A stretch of DNA of 64,000 bases from Thermanaeromonas toyohensis ToBE (GTDB lineage Bacteria > Bacillota > DSM-521 > Neomoorellales > Neomoorellaceae): contig NZ_LT838272.1 in the NCBI RefSeq assembly GCF_900176005.1, positions 2,561,587 through 2,625,586 of the forward strand, written 5' to 3'. How positions within the stretch are numbered: position 1 is the first letter of the stretch; every line of letters starts with the position of its first letter. Both the position numbers and the translations under genes were made by a program. Under the pieces are notes generated by a model. That model was not told the origin of the DNA, ran no database searches, and was given only the letters and a program-made list of their open reading frames with translations. This document shows positions 9,450 to 18,628 of the stretch, piece after piece.

Positions 9450-9473
9450 GTTTTGGTTAGGAACCTAGTTTAT

Positions 9474-9800
9474 TTAAGCGCTACTTTGTTTTTGGTAGCC
9501 CTGACCACGATGACCGCTCCAAAGCCGGCCTATTCCCCAAGCAGCGCCGAAGGTTAGCGAGGTACCTATTATCCCAGCTAGAGCAGTAGCTAACTTTTCG
9601 TTCTCTATCCCCGGGAAGATATAATCCGGCATGAGGCCTTTTATCACTTCTTTACCTTCACTCCGCTCGAGAAAGCCCTGGTCCTCGGCCACCCTCTCTA
9701 ATCCATCGGGGTAAGAAGAAGCCCAGGGTGAAAGGAAGGCAGCTATCATCAATGCTAAAAGTAAGAAAAGCCAACTTCCTCTTTTTACCGTGTCCCTCAT
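9474..9800 (-). CDS. cbiN: CbiN-like PDGLE-domain component of the metal ECF transporter
   Basis: Small membrane protein of 108 residues: one N-terminal hydrophobic helix, an extracytoplasmic stretch starting with [11 protein letters not shown] (PDGLE domain) and a second helix near residue 80. Proteins of this kind partner CbiM for cobalt or nickel uptake. It overlaps cbiM by 4 bp, and cbiQ follows after 24 bp. The PDGLE motif makes it a CbiN functional equivalent, often seen fused to CbiM; whether it is CbiN proper or the PDGLE half of a CbiM/NikM2-type protein is open. Confidence 0.85.
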   Translation of the reverse strand: MRDTVKRGSWLFLLLALMIAAFLSPWASSYPDGLERVAEDQGFLERSEGKEVIKGLMPDYIFPGIENEKLATALAGIIGTSLTFGAAWGIGRLWSGHRGQGYQKQSSA

Positions 9801-10426
9801 CTGTCTCCCGCCTCCAAGGTAAAGGTTTGGAAAGGTACTACCCCTATCCGTTTAAGGAAAATCACAACCCCACAAGTAATTAAACCCTCGCCTATACCGA
9901 TCAGGGAATGCCAGCCTAACATGGCTGGTAGGACTATACGTAAGGGTACAGTTCCAGAAAAGGCCAACTCCAAGGAACAGGCTAAGGCCGCTGCTACAAT
10001 GGAGGCCCAGGCCGCCAAAAAAATGCTTAAATGTCTATACCCCACGAACCTGTAAATTGCCTGGGCTACCCAAGGACCTATCACAGCCATATTCAGCACA
10101 TTAGCACCTAAAGCCGTTATACCTCCATCAGCGAAGAAAAGGGCTTGGATAACAAGTACAGTAGTGAGTACCAGGCCAGCTCCCCAAGGTCCGAGGAAAT
10201 AGGTAGCCAGGGCTGCCCCCAGGAGGTGGCCCGAAGTCCCCCCTGCTACAGGGAAATTAACCATCTGAGCGGCGAAAATAAAGGCAGACATGGCCCCCAA
10301 GGTGGGTAACTGGCGTTCCTGCCACCTTTCCTTTGTCTTCTTTATTCCGTAATATAATGTAGCTCCGCTTAAGGCTGCCGCTCCTAGCCAGGTCTTGGCA
10401 TCTAGGAACCCATCCGGTATATGCAC
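9797..10426 (-). CDS. cbiM: Metal-binding substrate-specificity component CbiM (Co or Ni)
   Basis: Begins [13 protein letters not shown]. The N-terminal Met-His-Ile with His2 coordinating the metal is the hallmark of CbiM/NikM, so this start is fixed by function. Further family features are [22 protein letters not shown] and a series of membrane helices. A GGAGG lies about 9 bases before the ATG. The upstream neighbour is a CooT-like nickel protein and hyp genes lie 5 kb away, which tilts the guess toward nickel; cobalt for corrinoids remains equally sensible in an acetogen. A two-hairpin leader precedes it. Confidence 0.93.
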   Translation of the reverse strand: MHIPDGFLDAKTWLGAAALSGATLYYGIKKTKERWQERQLPTLGAMSAFIFAAQMVNFPVAGGTSGHLLGAALATYFLGPWGAGLVLTTVLVIQALFFADGGITALGANVLNMAVIGPWVAQAIYRFVGYRHLSIFLAAWASIVAAALACSLELAFSGTVPLRIVLPAMLGWHSLIGIGEGLITCGVVIFLKRIGVVPFQTFTLEAGDR

Positions 10427-10454
10427 CGAGCAACGCCTCCTTTTAAATAAATAA

Positions 10455-10515
10455 AATTAAGCCACGTAAGCTTTTTAAGCCTCCGTGGCTTGCTAAGTTG
10501 CCTCCTTGGCAACTT
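10455..10515 (-). promoter_or_regulatory. Two-hairpin leader between cooT-like gene and cbiM
   Basis: Two strong stem-loops lie in the 125-base gap. One pairs the complementary arms at 10495-10502 and 10508-10515 (8 bp, 5-base loop). The other pairs AAGCCACG and CGTGGCTT at 10459-10466 and 10484-10491. Read on the minus strand, the first loop shows AAGGA and the second begins GGAGG. The second is followed by a U-rich stretch, so it may attenuate or terminate the upstream transcript before cbiM. No known cobalamin or NiCo riboswitch core was recognised. Confidence 0.45.
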
Positions 10516-10551
10516 TTTACCCTACTTTCTTATTATGTTTCACTTTATTTT

Positions 10552-10743
10552 TCATTTTATCTCTTCCAGGAGTATTTTATGATCTACTAAAGCCATTTCC
10601 TTGATCCTAGCCCGCAAAATCTTTTTCTTACCAAAGATGTCTTCTAATAAAAGGCCGTCTTCTTGCGGCACTATACGATCTACGCTTTCCAAAACCAGCT
10701 CTTCTTTACCCCCTTTTAAAAGATAAGCATTAGCTTCACACAT
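10552..10743 (-). CDS. cooT: CooT-like nickel-binding protein
   Basis: A 63-residue protein beginning MCEANAYLLKGGKEELVLES. CooT of Rhodospirillum is a small dimeric nickel protein that binds Ni through the N-terminal Cys2 and supports CO dehydrogenase activation; many anaerobes have homologues with the same MCE start. The family pattern of short beta strands ending in a hydrophobic HKILLEEI tail is present. It overlaps the DUF3842 gene upstream by 8 bp and lies upstream of the cbiMNQO transporter, consistent with nickel homeostasis. Family membership is likely; the client enzyme is unknown. Confidence 0.8.
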   Translation of the reverse strand: MCEANAYLLKGGKEELVLESVDRIVPQEDGLLLEDIFGKKKILRARIKEMALVDHKILLEEIK

Positions 10744-11212
10744 CTTTCTCTCCCTCCTCCACCTTCTGCCCGCCAGGACGGACTTGTAGCTTACCTGTAG
10801 CTTCAGCCCACTCCCTTAACCGGGCCACCAGCTTATCTATCAAGTGGGGCAAGGGTTCGCTCATTACTCCTATAACCTCCACCCCTGACCTGTTCAGGGG
10901 AAGGAGCAACTTCAAAGCCGGGCTAGCAGCTATACTAGCTGCCATGCGAGGCGTAACCTCACCTAGCATCCCTTCTGCTAGTACGATAGCTAAAGAACCC
11001 GCTATAACATCTACCAGGCCAACATTGCGTACAATGGCGTTTTCCCCGGTAGCGCCTTCGTTAGCCCCTGCCTTAAGCATGGCCGCCGTGGCCATGGCAT
11101 TAGTTCCTAAAGCTAGGATTTCCACCTCCGGGGGTAATTCCTTGCGTATCTTCGCCGTGATATGCTTACCGATACCGCCCCCTTGGCCGTCAACTACAGC
11201 TACACGTAGCAA
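10736..11212 (-). CDS. DUF3842 family protein
   Basis: Starts LRVAVVDGQGGGIGKHI (TTG initiator), a glycine-rich nucleotide-binding-like motif. It continues with EILALGTNAMATAAMLKAGANEGATGENAIV and GEVTPRMA, the signature of DUF3842, a family of about 135-160 residues common in anaerobic Firmicutes and of unknown function. A basic, glycine-rich tail (about 130-158) is specific to this copy. GGGGAG precedes the start by about 8 bases. It overlaps the CooT-like gene, so the two are probably translated together. The nickel-gene context is suggestive only. Confidence 0.82.
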   Translation of the reverse strand: MLRVAVVDGQGGGIGKHITAKIRKELPPEVEILALGTNAMATAAMLKAGANEGATGENAIVRNVGLVDVIAGSLAIVLAEGMLGEVTPRMAASIAASPALKLLLPLNRSGVEVIGVMSEPLPHLIDKLVARLREWAEATGKLQVRPGGQKVEEGEKDV

Positions 11213-11231
11213 AAACTATCTCCCCTTACAC

Positions 11232-11312
11232 AAAAAGGCCACCGGACTCCCGCCGGCTCCTTCCGGCTGGCAACCTCCGTGGCCAGACATCCAGCGCGGC
11301 CTCCGCTGACCG
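11232..11312 (-). promoter_or_regulatory. Structured leader/terminator ahead of the DUF3842 gene
   Basis: In the 162-base gap between yunB and the DUF3842 gene the minus strand can form CAGCG/CGCTG, an inner GCCGG/CCGGC hairpin and an outer GGCCAC/GTGGCC stem followed by five T. Loops carry GGAGG or AAGGAG. The T-tract ends only about 20 bases before the start codon, so this may be an attenuator of DUF3842/cooT/cbi expression or simply the yunB terminator. Confidence 0.5.
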
Positions 11313-11374
11313 CTTTTTATGATTCATTATTCGCCCTAGGAAACAAAAATCCTGCTTAGAGAAGCAAAAAAGCT

Positions 11375-12043
11375 TTAAAACCTAGGAGAACGCAATATAC
11401 CTTTTCCAGACTCCAGCCCCAAGGAGAGATAAGCTTGGGGTACCGGGCCTACAATTATGGCCTCAGCGACCGGTATCTGGGACTCCACTTTAACTTTTTC
11501 AGCCAGCAGAGGAGCCAATACCTGGACCTGGCTTTCCACCTGTAAGTAAATGCGGTGACGCGTCTGATTTATACCAGCAGCCTCAAAGGTATCTCCTAAG
11601 GTAATATTTACAGTACCTGCAGGAATAAAGCTTAAAGGGATACGTGGCCCGTATGCAGCCAGAAGCTTTAGCCCTAGAATCTGACCTAAAGGTAAAGTAT
11701 AGGTCCTACCTTTAAGGTCAGATAATCGCTCTTGAATGGCTAGCTGGGCTTGGGCTTGGAGCCGGCTTAAGCGGGCTACATCGGCTTGCATAAATACCAC
11801 CTGCCGGGTACCATCGGCCGCAGGCTGGATAAGGTCCTGGTATTTTATCCCTTCAGTTACCTTCTCCAGCACCGCCCTTTGAATGGCTTCTGTAGCCACC
11901 CACTGGGCTTGGGTTATAGCCAATCTGGCCAGGGCAGGTTTAAGCCTCCACTCCAATACCAATAAGAAAAAAAGAAAAAATCCTATAACACCCACAAGGG
12001 CCCAAGCTCTCCAAGGTATCCGCCCTGGCCGGCGCCGTCGCAT
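11375..12043 (-). CDS. yunB: Sporulation protein YunB
   Basis: A 222-residue protein with a basic N-terminus (MRRRRPGR), one membrane helix (about 12-32) and an extracytoplasmic domain with VNITLGDTFEAAGINQTRH and the conserved IPVAEAIIVGPVP segment. YunB is a sigma-E-controlled sporulation protein in Bacillus whose biochemical role is unknown. ATG start. It lies downstream of tyrS on the same strand with a 47-bp gap. The homology call rests on the recognisable C-terminal half and typical length. Confidence 0.85.
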   Translation of the reverse strand: MRRRRPGRIPWRAWALVGVIGFFLFFLLVLEWRLKPALARLAITQAQWVATEAIQRAVLEKVTEGIKYQDLIQPAADGTRQVVFMQADVARLSRLQAQAQLAIQERLSDLKGRTYTLPLGQILGLKLLAAYGPRIPLSFIPAGTVNITLGDTFEAAGINQTRHRIYLQVESQVQVLAPLLAEKVKVESQIPVAEAIIVGPVPQAYLSLGLESGKGILRSPRF

Positions 12044-12090
12044 ACTTTCACCTCCATAGAAAGTATACGCAGCAACCGGCCATGGCGTTG

Positions 12091-13305
12091 TTATACCTTA
12101 CGCACCAGGCGCACAAATTTTCGCTTGCCCACTTGGAGGACAGCTCCAGGCGAAATCTCTATATCAGCTTCCGGATCTTTTAACTTAACGCCGTCCATCT
12201 TTACCGCTCCTTGGAGGATGAGCCTTCTAGCCTCGCTCGTGCTAGGAGCTAAACCGCAACGAACCAGAAGGCGGGGAGCCCACATCCGGGCCTCTAATAC
12301 CTCCACTTCTGGTATCTCCTCTGGTAGCTCCCTTTCCTGGAACACCTTCCGGAATTCAGCCTCGGCCTGTAGGGCAGCAGCTTCCCCATGGTAAAGCTTA
12401 ACGATCTCCCGGGCCAGGTACATTTTGGCGTCCCTCGGATGGAGCGTACCCTGGGCCAATCCCCGGCGCACGTCTTCCAGCTCTTCCAGGGAAAGGGTAG
12501 TAACTAGCTCAAAATATAAAAGCATCAATTCATCAGGCAGGGACATAGTTTTACCATACATTTCTTTAGGCGGCTCATTTATACCAATGTAGTTGCCCAG
12601 GCTTTTACTCATCTTCTGTACCCCATCCAGGCCGGGCAGAATGGGCATCATAAGGGCTACCTGGGGTTCCTGGCCGTATTCCCGTTGTAGCGTGCGCCCC
12701 ATGAGCAGATTAAATTTCTGGTCTGTCCCCCCGAGTTCCACGTCGGCCTTCAGCGCCACCGAATCATAACCCTGCATTAAAGGGTAAAAAAACTCATGTA
12801 TACCGATGGGTCGTCCTTCTTGGAAACGTCTGGAAAAATCTTCCCTTTCTAACATACGCGCTACGGTAACCTTAGCAGCCAGCTCTATGACTTGGCTAAA
12901 AGTCAGCCTTCCTAGCCAGCTGCTGTTAAAAACAACCTCGGTACGCTGGGGGTCTAAAATTTTAAAAATCTGCTCCTTATAGGTTTCGGCATTAGCCTTA
13001 ACTTCTTCTTCGCTAAGCTGACGCCGCGTCTCAGACCTTCCGGTAGGATCTCCAATACGGCCTGTAAAATCCCCGATAATAATGATCACCTGGTGCCCCA
13101 GTTCCTGGAACTGCCGTAGCTTGTGCAGTACTACAGTATGTCCCAGATGGATATCAGGAGCCGTAGGGTCGAGGCCTAGCTTGACCCGGAGGGGTCGCCC
13201 AGTCCGTAAGGAATGCCGAATCTTTTTTTCTAGATCCTCTTCCGGAATTATTTCTGCGGCCCCTCGCCGGATAACCGCTAATTGCCTGGCTACTTCCTGC
13301 TCCAA
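12091..13305 (-). CDS. tyrS: Tyrosyl-tRNA synthetase
   Basis: Class I aminoacyl-tRNA synthetase charging tRNA-Tyr. HLGH at residues 53-56 (HIGH motif) follows [15 protein letters not shown] lies near residue 231, and the C-terminal S4 RNA-binding domain runs from about 335 to the end. The sequence [18 protein letters not shown] and the 404-residue length fit the TyrZ/type-2 bacterial lineage. The short upstream region (under 90 bases) has no room for a T-box; a plain promoter is seen instead at 13344-13372. It stands divergent to the penicillin-binding protein gene. Confidence 0.95.
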   Translation of the reverse strand: MEQEVARQLAVIRRGAAEIIPEEDLEKKIRHSLRTGRPLRVKLGLDPTAPDIHLGHTVVLHKLRQFQELGHQVIIIIGDFTGRIGDPTGRSETRRQLSEEEVKANAETYKEQIFKILDPQRTEVVFNSSWLGRLTFSQVIELAAKVTVARMLEREDFSRRFQEGRPIGIHEFFYPLMQGYDSVALKADVELGGTDQKFNLLMGRTLQREYGQEPQVALMMPILPGLDGVQKMSKSLGNYIGINEPPKEMYGKTMSLPDELMLLYFELVTTLSLEELEDVRRGLAQGTLHPRDAKMYLAREIVKLYHGEAAALQAEAEFRKVFQERELPEEIPEVEVLEARMWAPRLLVRCGLAPSTSEARRLILQGAVKMDGVKLKDPEADIEISPGAVLQVGKRKFVRLVRKV

Positions 13306-13343
13306 AGAAGATCAGCCTTCCTTTCTACCAACCTGTCTCTCAA

Positions 13344-13372
13344 AGTTTAGCATAAGGTATAACGGGGTTCAA
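13344..13372 (-). promoter_or_regulatory. Promoter for tyrS
   Basis: Minus-strand TTGAAC (13367-13372), 17-base spacer, TAAACT (13344-13349) with a TG one base upstream of the -10. Its -35 shares bases with the -35 of the divergent pbp promoter. Confidence 0.5.
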
Positions 13373-13396
13373 GCTACCTGCGTGCTATGTTATAAT
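13368..13396 (+). promoter_or_regulatory. Promoter for the penicillin-binding protein gene
   Basis: Extended -10 TGTTATAAT (hexamer 13391-13396) with a weak TTCAAG at 13368-13373, spacer 17. It overlaps the ATG at 13395, which shows that that ATG is too far upstream to be the start and that ATG 13428 is used. Confidence 0.65.
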
Positions 13397-13427
13397 GGAA
13401 GAGTGTAAGGAGGTCAGAACCAGGGTC

Positions 13428-16169
13428 ATGGCCCGAGAAAAGAAAAAAGTACGGCGGCTAAATATCGTGCGGCTCCTTTTCTTGCTTTTAGGGGTACTTT
13501 TCCTTCTACTCCTTGGCGCAGGGACCGGCTTTGCTATTGGAATTTTTAAGAGCCTACCACAATGGGAGCCAGGCAATATAAAAATGGATCTTACTACCAC
13601 TTTATATGACAAAGACAATAGGCCCTTCGCCACCCTCCATGGAGGAGAAAACCGCCTTCCTGCCTCCCTAGAAGAAATACCGGATCATTTAAAAAAAGCA
13701 GTAATAGCCATTGAAGACGCTCGTTTTTACCAGCATCACGGTATCGATATCAGGGCTATCCTCCGGGCTGCAATCACCAACCTATTACACCACCAGATAA
13801 AAGAGGGCGGGAGCACCATCACCCAGCAGCTAGCTAAAAACGCTTTTATAGAAAATCCCCAACGAACCTTGAAACGTAAGCTACAGGAAGCTATTCTAGC
13901 CCTCCAGTTAGAACATCTATATACTAAAGACGAAATCCTAGAGCAATACCTCAACATAGTTTATTTCGGCCCCGGAGCCTACGGAGTTAAAGCTGCTGCT
14001 GAAGTCTATTTTGGAAAAGATGTTAAAGACCTAACCCTAGCTGAAAGTGCTCTCCTGGCTGGGGTGATTCAAAGCCCTGCCCGTTACTCACCCTTAATCA
14101 AAGGCAATGAAGAAGCAGCCAAAGAACGCCAAGCCCTGGTTTTGGCCAATATGGTTAAGTATGGCTTTATCACCCAGGAACAAGCTGACCAAGCCCTGAA
14201 ACAAAAGCTTGTATTTAATTCTAAGCCACCTCAAACTACACCTAAACACCCCTATTTTGTGGATGCCGTAATCGAAGAGGCCAGCCGCCTTCTAGAGGAA
14301 AATGGTATCGATGCTGGGGAGCTCTTCCGAGGCGGCCTCCATGTGTATACCACTTTAGATCCTAAGATCCAGTCCAAAATAGAAGAAGTCTATAGCAACC
14401 CGGCCAATTTCCCCAAAAGCGCGCCTGACCGCCTAATTGAAAGCGCCATGGTAGTCCTTGACCCCCATACTGGGGAAATAAGAGGGCTTATTGGGGGAAG
14501 GCAATACACCGCCCGCCGGGGCTTAAATAGAGCTACTCAGGCCGAACGCCAGCCTGGTTCCACTATCAAACCCCTGGTGGTCTATGCTCCGGCACTAGAA
14601 AAGGGTTTTCCACCGGCTACAGTAATAGACGATGTACCTACCACTTTCCCCAGCTCCCCTAAACCCTTCACCCCTGTAAACTACGACGGTCGCTACCGAG
14701 GTTTAATCAGTATGCGGGAAGCCCTCCGCTGGTCGGTTAATGTGGCAGCTGTTAAAATGCTTTATACTATTGGAGTAGACACTGGATTTGAATTTGGCCG
14801 CCGGCTAGGTTTACCCTTGAAGGACAGTGATCGCAATTTAGCCCTAGCCCTGGGTGGGATCACTTCTGGGGTAACCCCCTTGCAGATGGCAGCAGCGTAT
14901 GCAGTATTTGCTAATGGTGGTGTTTATATCCCCCCTCATACTGTAACCCGCATTACAGATAGGTTTGGCCGGGACCTAATTGTAAACACGCCTAAACAAA
15001 AAGTAGTAATGAGCGAGCAACTGGCTTATCTCATGACCGATATGTTACAGACAGTAATAAAATCGGGCACGGGCCAGCGGGCCCAAATAGGTCGTCCGGC
15101 GGCGGGAAAAACTGGAACTACATCCCTCCCCGATCTCCCAGCTTTTAAAGGTTTATCAGGAGAAAAGGATGCCTGGTTTGTGGGTTACACTCCCGAGCTA
15201 GTAGCTGCTGTTTGGATGGGGTATGACGAGACGGACCCCAAGCATTACTTACAAGGGGTAGCCGGTGGTAGCTATCCGGCCCTCATATGGAAGCAAGTGA
15301 TGCAGGAGGCTTTAAAAGGCGTACCGGTTAAAGATTTCCCACGGCCACCAGGAATAGTTTATGCTGATGTGGATGCTAAGTCTGGTCTCCTACCCAGCGA
15401 TTTAACTCCTAAAGAGTTTATAGTTAAAGAGATATTCACTGCCGACATGGTACCCAAAAAGGTATCCGATGTATGGGTTAAGCTAGAAGTCTGCGCTACT
15501 ACCGGGCAATTGCCTTCGCCCTATTGCCCGCAACTAACTACAGGCGTTTTCCTGAAGCGTCCGGTCCCGTACAACGGGCCTATACAGCCGGAAGATGCGT
15601 ATCTAGAGGCTCCCAAAGAAGTTTGTACCTTGCATACTTCTGGCCAGGCTGTGAAGGTTAAAATATGTACCGACCCGCGCCATAAGGGTAAACCCGTCCT
15701 AGCCAATATACCGGGCCCAGGCCAGCAGGGTGGGTGCCCGCCCCAGTACGTTCAAGAGAGAGAATTTCCTCCAGGCGCTGTACCCACTGAGCGGTGCAGC
15801 CTCCCCGATCATCAAGTGATTAACCAACAGTCTAGTGGCCAGCCTGGTAGTCTTAAGCCCCCCCCACCGCCGGAACTCCAGGTTCAAGTGGATGTAGGTT
15901 TGGGACAGGGTCGGGCCCAGGTAAGACTCTCTTGGTCCAGCGGTGGTGAAATAGAATACCTTTATTCCGTGGAACGCAGGGACGAAAACGGCCGCAAAAA
16001 TCTCTCTATAACCCGAGAAACCTCTTACGTGGATAGCTCTGTTAAGCCCGGAAAGACATATATATATAGGGTTATAGCCATCGATCCCCTGACCCAGGTT
16101 AGTAGCTCTTCCAATGAAGTTACAGTTAATATACCGCCCAGTGCCAAATCAGAAAATAAGCCTCCGTAA
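13428..16169 (+). CDS. Class A penicillin-binding protein 1A (transglycosylase/transpeptidase) with FN3 tail
   Basis: Bifunctional peptidoglycan polymerase anchored by one N-terminal helix (about residues 12-36). The GT51 domain shows EDARFYQHHG, GGSTITQQLAKN and the KRKLQEA region. The transpeptidase has the SxxK serine in GSTIKPL (about residue 378), SVN (about 436) and KTGTT (about 560). The C-terminus holds a Pro-rich linker and a fibronectin type III-like module (about 815-905) ending in PGKTYIYRVIAID. The frame opens at 13395, but a TATAAT overlaps that codon; AAGGAGGT at 13407-13414 followed by ATG 13428 is the better start. It converges on mutS2. Confidence 0.93.
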   Translation: MAREKKKVRRLNIVRLLFLLLGVLFLLLLGAGTGFAIGIFKSLPQWEPGNIKMDLTTTLYDKDNRPFATLHGGENRLPASLEEIPDHLKKAVIAIEDARFYQHHGIDIRAILRAAITNLLHHQIKEGGSTITQQLAKNAFIENPQRTLKRKLQEAILALQLEHLYTKDEILEQYLNIVYFGPGAYGVKAAAEVYFGKDVKDLTLAESALLAGVIQSPARYSPLIKGNEEAAKERQALVLANMVKYGFITQEQADQALKQKLVFNSKPPQTTPKHPYFVDAVIEEASRLLEENGIDAGELFRGGLHVYTTLDPKIQSKIEEVYSNPANFPKSAPDRLIESAMVVLDPHTGEIRGLIGGRQYTARRGLNRATQAERQPGSTIKPLVVYAPALEKGFPPATVIDDVPTTFPSSPKPFTPVNYDGRYRGLISMREALRWSVNVAAVKMLYTIGVDTGFEFGRRLGLPLKDSDRNLALALGGITSGVTPLQMAAAYAVFANGGVYIPPHTVTRITDRFGRDLIVNTPKQKVVMSEQLAYLMTDMLQTVIKSGTGQRAQIGRPAAGKTGTTSLPDLPAFKGLSGEKDAWFVGYTPELVAAVWMGYDETDPKHYLQGVAGGSYPALIWKQVMQEALKGVPVKDFPRPPGIVYADVDAKSGLLPSDLTPKEFIVKEIFTADMVPKKVSDVWVKLEVCATTGQLPSPYCPQLTTGVFLKRPVPYNGPIQPEDAYLEAPKEVCTLHTSGQAVKVKICTDPRHKGKPVLANIPGPGQQGGCPPQYVQEREFPPGAVPTERCSLPDHQVINQQSSGQPGSLKPPPPPELQVQVDVGLGQGRAQVRLSWSSGGEIEYLYSVERRDENGRKNLSITRETSYVDSSVKPGKTYIYRVIAIDPLTQVSSSSNEVTVNIPPSAKSENKPP

Positions 16170-16184
16170 GGGGGAGGCTTTAAT
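16158..16184. terminator. Bidirectional intrinsic terminator between pbp and mutS2
   Basis: Stem AAGCCTCC (16158-16165) with GGAGGCTT (16173-16180), 7-base loop. A moderate T-rich stretch follows in both directions. It includes the stop codon of the penicillin-binding protein. Confidence 0.65.
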
Positions 16185-16204
16185 GGCAGCCTATTTTTTC
16201 AACT

Positions 16205-18577
16205 CTACTTCAACTCTACCACTGTAACCCCGCTGCCTCCTTCCCCAGCATTACCGAAGCGGAAACTCTTAACTAAGGGATGGGTGCTAAGATACCGGTG
16301 CAGGGCTGCCCTCAAGGCACCGGTCCCCTTCCCATGGATAAGGCTCACTATCTTGAGACCAGCAAGGTAAGCATCATCTAAATATTTATCTGCCTGGTGG
16401 CAAGCCTCCTCTATAGATAAGCCTCTAAGATCGATCTCCGGCCTTAAAGACCGGGTAGTCACCTGGACTACCCATCTACCTTGCTCCTTACTTTTTTCCC
16501 TTTTTTCTGGAAGCAGCCGCAGTTCATCTAACTTTACGTTTACCTTCAGGGAGCCTACCTGGACCAATACCTCTCCTTGGGAAGTGGGGAAAGTCAAGAC
16601 TTGGCCTTCTTGGTTTAGGGCTACAACCCAAACCCTCTCACCAGGGGAAACCATAACAGGCGGGACACCATTTACCTCCGGTTGGTACTCTAAAGCCTTA
16701 TCTGTTATTTCTTTACTTAAAAGACCTAGCTGTGTCCTAACCTTGTCCAAGGTCTTTATCTTATCTTTGTATCCTTCTTCCGCTAGAGCTCGCTCTACCT
16801 GTTTCCTTATTTCCCGGACTTCTAACTTAACCCGCCGGATTAAATCATAAGCTTCACGCCGGGCCTGTTCTAATAGCTCACCAGCCTTCTTTAGGGTTTC
16901 CTCCCACTCTTTTTCTGCCCTTTCCCTTATCTCCTTAGCTTGCTCGCGCAATACTTCTGCTTCTAGGAGGGCCTCTCGGCTAGCCTGGCGATCTTTAGCC
17001 AATGCCTGGATCATTTGGCTTATTTGGACCTGCTCTTCGGAAAGGTAAGCCCTGGCTCGCTTAAGGACCTCTTCAGGTAAACCTAACCTTTGGGAAATAA
17101 TAAAAGCGTTACTTTCACCTGGCGTACCTATAAGCAACCGGAAGGTAGGCTTTAAGGTCTGGCTATCAAATTCCACCGCTGCATTCTCTACCCGCGAAGT
17201 CACATAGGCATAAGCCTTTAGCTCACTATAGTGAGTGGTAGCCACCACCTTGGCTCCCTGAGAAGCTAGGTAATCTAAGATAGCCATCCCTAAAGCAGCG
17301 CCTTCTGTAGGATCCGTCCCCGCTCCTAATTCATCGAGCAAAACTAAGGTCCCGGGCCTTACCTGGGATAAAATGGATATGATATGGCTCATATGGGAAG
17401 AAAAGGTGCTTAAGGATTGTTCGATGCTTTGTTCATCCCCGATATCAGCAAAAACAGGACCTGCCACCGATATTTCAGCTTCCTGGGCTGGTAAGTGCAG
17501 TCCGCATTGGGCCATTAAAGTAAAAAGCCCTAAAGTTTTTAAAGTTACCGTTTTACCTCCTGTATTAGGCCCTGTTATTATCAAAATGTCAAAATCTTCA
17601 CCTAACCATAAAGTGATAGGCACCACTTTTCCTTTTAGGAGGGGGTGCCTCCCCGCCACGATCTTCCAACGGCCTGTAGTATTTAGAGAGGGAGCCACGG
17701 CGTCCATTCTTTGACTTAAAAGGCCTTTAGCCAAGATAAAGTCTATTCTAGCTAGGGCCTGCAAAGTTCGGGTAAGTTCTTCCTTCTCTCCTCCCACAAG
17801 GTTGCTCAAGGAGTAAAGGATAGCCTCTATCTCACGCTCTTCCTCAGCAGCCAAGCGTTTAAGCTCATTATTTAGTTCCACCAAAGCTAAGGGCTCAATA
17901 AAGAGAGTAGCACCGCTAGCTGACTGGTCGTGGACTAGGCCAGGTATCTGGTTACGGTATTCCTGCTTAACTGGAAGACAATATCGGCCTGCCCGTATAG
18001 TATATAAGTTATCCTGGAGATACTTTTGTATCTCAGAGGATCTCAAGTACCCCTCCAGTTTCTCTTTTATTTTTTCTTGTAGAGCATAGATGCGCTGCCT
18101 TAAGGCTAAAAGTTTAGGGGTGGCTTCGTCCTTTATCTCACCGTCCTCCCGGACAGTCCGGGCTATTCTTTCCTCCAGACGTGGAAATTCTCCTACTCGG
18201 CTAGCCCAGGACTTAAGTATCGGGAAAGCCCCTTCTACTTGCAAAAGGGTTTTTTTAAGGCGCCTCCCTGCAGCCAGGGTACTGGCCACCTGCAAGAGCT
18301 CTTCTCCAGTAAGGACTCCTCCCACCCCAGCTCTCTCTACCAAAGCCCGAATATCCTTAATACCTGCCCGGTTAAAATCCGGAAAAAGGCGCCATAACCG
18401 GCAAGCTTCTTCTGTCTCCGCCTGCCGCACTTTAATCTCTTCTTCATCCGTTGTAGGCTCTAATCTTTCCACCAGATCTTGCCCTAACGGTGAACTACAG
18501 CAATCTTTAAGCTGGGCCAAGATTTTACCCAACTCCAGTTTTTCTATAGTCTTAAAGATCAAGTCACTTGCTTCCAC
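16205..18577 (-). CDS. mutS2: Endonuclease MutS2 (Smr domain)
   Basis: MutS2 suppresses homologous recombination and, in Bacillus, rescues collided ribosomes. Walker A GPNTGGKTVTLKT (about residue 330), Walker B LVLLDELGAGTDPTEGAAL, and a long Lys/Glu-rich coiled coil (about 510-630) are visible. A C-terminal Smr nuclease domain carries DLRGLSIEEA and HGKGTGALR. The open frame extends to 18601, but GGGGGA sits 6 bases before a GTG at 18577, matching the normal MutS2 N-terminus, so that start is used. It lies downstream of and probably co-transcribed with the U32 gene. Confidence 0.94.
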   Translation of the reverse strand: MEASDLIFKTIEKLELGKILAQLKDCCSSPLGQDLVERLEPTTDEEEIKVRQAETEEACRLWRLFPDFNRAGIKDIRALVERAGVGGVLTGEELLQVASTLAAGRRLKKTLLQVEGAFPILKSWASRVGEFPRLEERIARTVREDGEIKDEATPKLLALRQRIYALQEKIKEKLEGYLRSSEIQKYLQDNLYTIRAGRYCLPVKQEYRNQIPGLVHDQSASGATLFIEPLALVELNNELKRLAAEEEREIEAILYSLSNLVGGEKEELTRTLQALARIDFILAKGLLSQRMDAVAPSLNTTGRWKIVAGRHPLLKGKVVPITLWLGEDFDILIITGPNTGGKTVTLKTLGLFTLMAQCGLHLPAQEAEISVAGPVFADIGDEQSIEQSLSTFSSHMSHIISILSQVRPGTLVLLDELGAGTDPTEGAALGMAILDYLASQGAKVVATTHYSELKAYAYVTSRVENAAVEFDSQTLKPTFRLLIGTPGESNAFIISQRLGLPEEVLKRARAYLSEEQVQISQMIQALAKDRQASREALLEAEVLREQAKEIRERAEKEWEETLKKAGELLEQARREAYDLIRRVKLEVREIRKQVERALAEEGYKDKIKTLDKVRTQLGLLSKEITDKALEYQPEVNGVPPVMVSPGERVWVVALNQEGQVLTFPTSQGEVLVQVGSLKVNVKLDELRLLPEKREKSKEQGRWVVQVTTRSLRPEIDLRGLSIEEACHQADKYLDDAYLAGLKIVSLIHGKGTGALRAALHRYLSTHPLVKSFRFGNAGEGGSGVTVVELK

Positions 18578-18628
18578 TGCTATTCCCCCATGCTTCCCCA
18601 TCAGTTGCTGATATTTTTTATAGTCTTC

